The notes beneath the pieces are model-generated. The model did not search any database, had not been told where the DNA came from, and was given only the letters and a program-made list of their open reading frames with translations. Of a DNA stretch of 11,481 nucleotides, positions 7,556 through 11,481 are shown in pieces. The first letter of the stretch is position 1. Each line of letters begins with the position of its first letter. The position numbers were made by a program, and so were the translations under genes. The DNA comes from an uncultured Desulfovibrio sp. (GTDB lineage Bacteria > Desulfobacterota > Desulfovibrionia > Desulfovibrionales > Desulfovibrionaceae), in assembly GCA_947176055.1 (NCBI GenBank), contig CAMWPE010000059.1, positions 1-11,481 of the forward strand, in the 5' to 3' direction.

Positions 7556-8882
7556 GTTTAAGCCAAAACCGATGTCAACCAGTCTCGTTCCCAAAGGATC
7601 TTTTTCCCGCCTGCTGTATTTGGCGAACAGACTGCTCACCCTGCCTCCTTTGCGAAAAGCGGCCAAACGTCGCGCGGAAGTATCCTCGCGGGGCTCGGAG
7701 CCCATATTATACGTCGCCGCCTCCTGTCTGCCCTATCATTCGAGCGGTTATACGGCGCGCACCCACGCGCTTTTGCGGGCCCTGCGCGACGCGTCCATCG
7801 AAGTCCGGGCTACGACGCGGCCCGGGTATCCCTGGGATCGCGGGGATCGCCTCGCGGAGCCGGAGGGTTTGCGGGCCGATTTTTCCGGCGTAGAATACGC
7901 GCATATCAAATCCCCCGGAAAGAGGCGCTCAGTCGTGTCCTACGCCCTCCAGGGGGCGGAAAAGATCGCGGCGCAAGCGCTGGAAAGCGGAGCCGCGCTC
8001 ATTCACGCGGCTTCCAATCACCTTAACGCTTTGCCGGCGCTCGTCGCCGCGCGGCGTCTCGGACTTCCCTTTCAATACGAAATGCGCGGTCTCTGGGAGC
8101 TTTCGCGAGCCTCGCGGGATCCATCCTTTCGGGACTCCTGGCCTTACGCCATGGGCCTCGAGCTGGAAAAATTCGTGGCTTCGGAGGCGGACAGGATATT
8201 CGCCATCTCGACTTCCCTGAAACAATATCTAGTGGATAACTGGGAATTGCCGCCGGAAAAGATCGAAATCTTGCCCAACTGCGTAAACAGGGATTTTTGC
8301 GCCGCCCCGGAAGTCGCCGTCGAGCCGGATTCCCTCTGCTACGCGGGATCGCTTGTCAAATACGAAGGCCTGGACTCGCTCATCGAGGCCATCGATATTT
8401 TGAGGAGGAAAGACAGAAAAATCTTGCTGAATATCGTGGGCGACGGCGAACACAGGGGCGCCCTCGAAGAACTGACCGCTCGCCTTGGTCTGGAGGATCG
8501 GATATTTTTTCGCGGCCGCGTGGATCAGGCAAAGGCCAGGGACTACCTGGCGAGATGCTCGCTCGTATGCATTCCCCGCAAACCTTACGAGGTATGCCGG
8601 CTCGTCACGCCGCTTAAACTTGTGGAAGCCATGGCGCTGGGCAAAGCCGTGGTCGCGCCGGATCTGCCCGTTTTTCGCGAAGAACTGGGCGAGCTTGGCT
8701 ATTATTTCCAATCGGGAAACTCCGCCGACCTCGCCGGCGCGCTCGAGGCCGTTTTGAGCGACCGGGAAGGGCTGAAGGAGCGGGGCGCGAAACTGGGAGC
8801 GAGATGCCTCGAATCGCGTTTATGGAGCCGGCATATTGAAAAATTGCGTCCGCGACTGTCCGAATGCTCGGCTCGCTTATAA
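7554..8882 (+). CDS. Glycosyltransferase, GT4-type (GT-B fold)
   Basis: The product is 442 residues, a usual length for a cytoplasmic GT-B enzyme. The N-terminal half begins after a basic leader with ILYVAASCLPYHSSGYTAR, a family-typical acceptor-domain opening. The C-terminal donor domain shows YAGSLVKYEGLD (from residue 263), NIVGDGE (from 293) and TPLKLVEAMALGK with Glu358. The usual first Glu of the EX7E motif appears to be replaced, as in some WbuB-like bacterial members. It probably transfers one sugar from a nucleotide donor during capsule or lipid-linked glycan assembly; the sugar is unknown. The start is uncertain: the ATG at 7554 has no visible Shine-Dalgarno and sits in a hairpin arm, and an in-frame ATG at 7572 is possible. 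The 3' end overlaps the next gene by 19 bases. Confidence 0.87.
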   Translation: MFKPKPMSTSLVPKGSFSRLLYLANRLLTLPPLRKAAKRRAEVSSRGSEPILYVAASCLPYHSSGYTARTHALLRALRDASIEVRATTRPGYPWDRGDRLAEPEGLRADFSGVEYAHIKSPGKRRSVVSYALQGAEKIAAQALESGAALIHAASNHLNALPALVAARRLGLPFQYEMRGLWELSRASRDPSFRDSWPYAMGLELEKFVASEADRIFAISTSLKQYLVDNWELPPEKIEILPNCVNRDFCAAPEVAVEPDSLCYAGSLVKYEGLDSLIEAIDILRRKDRKILLNIVGDGEHRGALEELTARLGLEDRIFFRGRVDQAKARDYLARCSLVCIPRKPYEVCRLVTPLKLVEAMALGKAVVAPDLPVFREELGELGYYFQSGNSADLAGALEAVLSDREGLKERGAKLGARCLESRLWSRHIEKLRPRLSECSARL

Positions 8883-9949
8883 GAAATTTTAGCCGGATAG
8901 CCTACAGGCATCCGGTCATTCCCGAAAACAGGGAAGGAAAAGGAGCTTTTGGCAAACTAAAGATAGCTCTTCTGGCCGACTATTTCACCGCCGCCTGCCT
9001 TGCCGAAGAATGCCGGATCCGCTATTTAACTCCCCGCAATTATCGCGAGATTCTCTCCGGCTGGAAGCCCGATCTTGTATTTGTGGAATCGGTGTTTCAC
9101 GGGGTGGACGACGGCTGGCGGTTCAGGCTGGGCAAGCAACCGCATTACTTGAAACTCCTGCCATCGAACGAGATCCGCGATCTCGCGCTGTTCGCCGGGG
9201 AGCTCGACATTCCGGCGATATTCTGGAACAAGGACGACAAGGCGTTTTTTGATTTTTTCCTGGACGCGGCGAGCAATTTCAAATACGTCTTTACCACGGA
9301 TTCGGATTGCGTTCCGCGCTACAAGGAAAAATTGCCTCCAGGGACGGAAATCAATGTCCTCGCCATGCCTTACCAGCCGGCCTTTCATAATTTTACGGGT
9401 TTTGCCTTCGAATCCAGGGAGGCCTGTTTCGTGGGGAGCTATTACCGCAAAATCCTGCGGAAAAGACGCGATTTCCTGAATATGATTTTTGAAGCTTGCG
9501 ATTCCGCCAATTTCCGGCTTAATGTGTACGACAGGAACAGTTCCCGCGTCTCCCATTTCTTCGAGTTCAAATACCCTGTCTCGAAAGCCATATCCCTCCA
9601 TAAAGGCGTCCCCTACGCGCGAACTGGAGAATTATACAAAAAATTCTCCTGCTCCATAAACGCCAACTCCATAACAGATTCCCCGACCATGGTGTCCCGG
9701 CGTCTGCTGGAAATACTAGCTTGCGGCGGCATATGCGTGACCAACGCCAATCCGGCGGTAAAGCGTCATTTTTCCCGCTATTGCCACATCGCCGATTCCT
9801 ACGAAACCGCGAAAGAACTATTCGAGCGCCTTTCCCGCGGACCGAATCAGGATGACCTGGAGAAGGCCGAGGCGGGCGCCAGGTACGTGGCCGCGTATCA
9901 CACCTGGGAAAGACGCCTGGAACAGCTGGAAGACACTATAAATTTCTGA
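8864..9949 (+). CDS. CgeB-like glycosyltransferase family protein
   Basis: The product is 361 residues. The C-terminal region contains SINANSITDSP followed by SRRLLEILACGG (278-289, Glu283), the pattern of the CgeB-like glycosyltransferase group (GT1/GT4-related donor domain). LVFVESVFHG and IPAIFWNKDD in the N-terminal half match that group's first domain. It is likely a cytoplasmic nucleotide-sugar-dependent transferase in the same pathway as its neighbours; donor and acceptor are unknown. The ATG lies 19 bases inside the upstream gene with no clear ribosome-binding site, so expression probably depends on coupled translation. AT content and lysine/phenylalanine use look somewhat higher than in the exporter genes, by eye only. 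The next gene begins 3 bases after its stop. Confidence 0.8.
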   Translation: MLGSLIRNFSRIAYRHPVIPENREGKGAFGKLKIALLADYFTAACLAEECRIRYLTPRNYREILSGWKPDLVFVESVFHGVDDGWRFRLGKQPHYLKLLPSNEIRDLALFAGELDIPAIFWNKDDKAFFDFFLDAASNFKYVFTTDSDCVPRYKEKLPPGTEINVLAMPYQPAFHNFTGFAFESREACFVGSYYRKILRKRRDFLNMIFEACDSANFRLNVYDRNSSRVSHFFEFKYPVSKAISLHKGVPYARTGELYKKFSCSINANSITDSPTMVSRRLLEILACGGICVTNANPAVKRHFSRYCHIADSYETAKELFERLSRGPNQDDLEKAEAGARYVAAYHTWERRLEQLEDTINF

Positions 9950-9952
9950 CCA

Positions 9953-11481
9953 ATGTCCATTCTAGCGCAAATCATCCTCTGGATCCTGGTCGGGATGTTC
10001 CTGATTTACACGGGCATTGAATACCGGGCTTTAAGAAAAAAAAAAGAGTCGCCCGAAAGTTCCGGATACGTCCCGACCGAAGCCGGCTCCGCCTATTTTC
10101 CCCGCGTCTCCGTGCTTTTGCCTGTCTATAACGAAAAACTGGTTATAGAAAATTTGCTCGAAGCGGCGGCCAGACTGGATTATCCCGACTTCGAGATCCT
10201 CATTCTGGACGACTCGGACGACGACACTTCGGAGCTCATAGCGGTTCTCGCGAAGAAACAGGCCGGACAGGGCGCTCCCATGAAACATTTGCGGCGCGAG
10301 CAAAGGGCCGGTTACAAGGCCGGCAACCTGGAGTTCGGCTTAAGCAGGGCGACGGGAGAGTTTATTGCCATTTTCGACGCGGATTGCCTGCCGCCGCCGG
10401 ATTTTCTTCGCAAGGTCATGCCCCGCTTCGCGGACAAAAAAATAGGCTTTTTGCAAACAAAAATCGCCTTTGTCAACGCCGGCGCGAGCGTCCTGACCTC
10501 CTTTCAGGCCGCGGAGGCTTCGCATAAGGAAGACGTGACCGCGGGTTTTTCCCGGGACGGCTTCATGGCTTCGCTCACCGGCAGCTCCTGCGTATGGCGC
10601 AGGGCCTGCATAGACGACATTGGCGGCGTAAGCCAGGAAACAATTACCGAAGACGTGGATATGGGCTACTCGGCGCAACTAAACCGCTGGCGTTACGCTT
10701 TCGTCGACGACGCGGAATCCCTGGCGGAGCTTCCCGAATCCATGGCGTCTTTCCGGACGCAAAGGCAACGCTGGGCTCGGGGACTGGCTCATAACGCCTT
10801 TATCCACGCGAGGTCGCTTTTAAGGGAACCAATGAGTCCGCTGGCGCGGATTCACGCCCTGACCCTGGCCTTTTCGCCCATGCTCCTAGCCCTTTTCTAT
10901 CTCCTGCTCCTGGTTACTCCGCTTATCTCGCTGGCTACGCCGGATCTGGGGATCTCCTTTCATATTGTCTGCGCGCTGTTCCTCGTTTCGGCGGTGTTCT
11001 GGGGATGGATCAATGTCTCTCCCGGCTCTGGCCAAAACTCGGCGCCGCTTCGCGAGACGGGGCGGCTAGTCGCGTATATCCTGCTCTTTTTTCCCCTCTC
11101 CCTTTACTATTTTACGGCAATTTTCCAGACAATCTTCGAGGGCAAAGGCGAGTTTCACACCACGCCAAAGGGCGTTGGCCGCGCGCGGGTATCTCGTCCG
11201 CGAATTAATTATATTCTGCTTGGGCTGGAAATTTTCTCTTTCCTGTATTCCTTGGCGTCCTTGGCTATCGCGCTCCATGAAAAGAATTACTGGGTGTGCC
11301 TTTACGCCTCGTTGGCCCTCGCGGGATTTGGGATGACCCTGTTTTTTTCGTTTTCGGACTGGCGCAAAAAGGCGCCCCCTCCCCATTCGTTGGTAATTAC
11401 CGGAGCCTCCGGGAGCATAGGCCGCGCTCTAGCCATCGAATACGCCGGGCCCGGGACCAAACTGATTCTTCAGGGCAGAAA
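9953..11481 (+). CDS. Cellulose-synthase-like GT2 glycosyltransferase fused to an SDR domain, 3' truncated by window
   Basis: The frame is open to the window end (509 complete codons). The N terminus has one helix (3-20). The GT2 domain (about 50-290) has all processive-type motifs: Asp86/Asp87 in LDDSDDD, DAD at 142-144, TED at 232-234 and QRQRW at 270-274. GYKAGNL (120-126) is typical of cellulose-synthase-like enzymes. About five further helices follow (298-328, 333-355, 372-395, 419-441, 446-467). After a basic, proline-rich linker (RKKAPPP, 471-477), a new Rossmann start appears, LVITGASGSIG (480-490), then an ILQGR strand, as in short-chain dehydrogenases binding NAD(P). Catalytic Ser/Tyr/Lys would lie beyond the window. 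GT2 may polymerise or add a hexose; the SDR may reduce a keto-lipid or a sugar. Residues 29-31 are encoded in an A10 run. Confidence 0.88.
   Translation, partial: MSILAQIILWILVGMFLIYTGIEYRALRKKKESPESSGYVPTEAGSAYFPRVSVLLPVYNEKLVIENLLEAAARLDYPDFEILILDDSDDDTSELIAVLAKKQAGQGAPMKHLRREQRAGYKAGNLEFGLSRATGEFIAIFDADCLPPPDFLRKVMPRFADKKIGFLQTKIAFVNAGASVLTSFQAAEASHKEDVTAGFSRDGFMASLTGSSCVWRRACIDDIGGVSQETITEDVDMGYSAQLNRWRYAFVDDAESLAELPESMASFRTQRQRWARGLAHNAFIHARSLLREPMSPLARIHALTLAFSPMLLALFYLLLLVTPLISLATPDLGISFHIVCALFLVSAVFWGWINVSPGSGQNSAPLRETGRLVAYILLFFPLSLYYFTAIFQTIFEGKGEFHTTPKGVGRARVSRPRINYILLGLEIFSFLYSLASLAIALHEKNYWVCLYASLALAGFGMTLFFSFSDWRKKAPPPHSLVITGASGSIGRALAIEYAGPGTKLILQGR
10036..10045 (+). repeat. 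A10 homopolymer in the GT2-SDR reading frame
   Basis: Ten consecutive A's encode the third base of an Arg codon and three Lys codons (residues 28-31), just after the N-terminal membrane helix. It is the longest homopolymer I see in this GC-rich window. One extra A would bring a TAA at 10129 into frame, and one missing A a TAG at 10146. Both stops fall before any catalytic motif. Confidence 0.85.

Noticed and set aside
7511..7560. Intrinsic transcription terminator at the inverted repeat
   Set aside because: The stem is only 11 bp with a 23-base loop and no run of T's follows; it also overlaps the downstream start codon.

Overview
The window is a single-strand, tightly packed stretch of a Gram-negative capsule (K-antigen-type) locus. 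All nine genes lie on the + strand and most junctions overlap or are a few bases apart, so they very probably form one operon. The DNA is fairly GC-rich (by eye near 58-60%). The outer-membrane export lipoprotein and the KpsM/KpsT/KpsE-type exporter point to a Gram-negative, proteobacterium-like host. I cannot name the genus; the closest gene-content parallels I know are the rkp capsule genes of Sinorhizobium and the wcb capsule genes of Burkholderia pseudomallei.

Region 1 (1-3697) is a lipid-building pair. It opens with the C-terminal 800 residues of a large modular polyketide/fatty-acid synthase (enoylreductase, ketoreductase, acyl carrier protein, no thioesterase). An ATGA overlap joins this to a PLP-dependent alpha-oxoamine synthase. 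Region 2 (3701-7487) is a complete ABC-dependent capsule export set: outer-membrane polysaccharide export lipoprotein, ABC-2 permease, ATPase and KpsE/CtrB/BexC-type periplasmic adaptor. Region 3 (7488-11481) holds a short gap with a perfect inverted repeat, a GT4-type glycosyltransferase, a CgeB-like glycosyltransferase, and a cellulose-synthase-like GT2 whose frame continues into an SDR domain and off the window end.

Proposed joint working (inference): the synthase builds a reduced acyl chain on its ACP, and the oxoamine synthase releases it by decarboxylative condensation with an amino acid, giving a sphingoid-like amino-ketone. An SDR, possibly the one fused to the GT2, could reduce the ketone. 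The glycosyltransferases would build sugar on this or another acceptor, and the ABC system would export the product. The most notable points are the PKS/oxoamine synthase module coupled to a capsule exporter, the GT2-SDR fusion, an A10 homopolymer early in the fusion gene that could switch it off by slippage, and a hairpin that overlaps the start codon of the GT4 gene. I see no RNA genes, insertion sequences, CRISPR arrays or clear intrinsic terminators, and no gene-free stretch over 300 bases.
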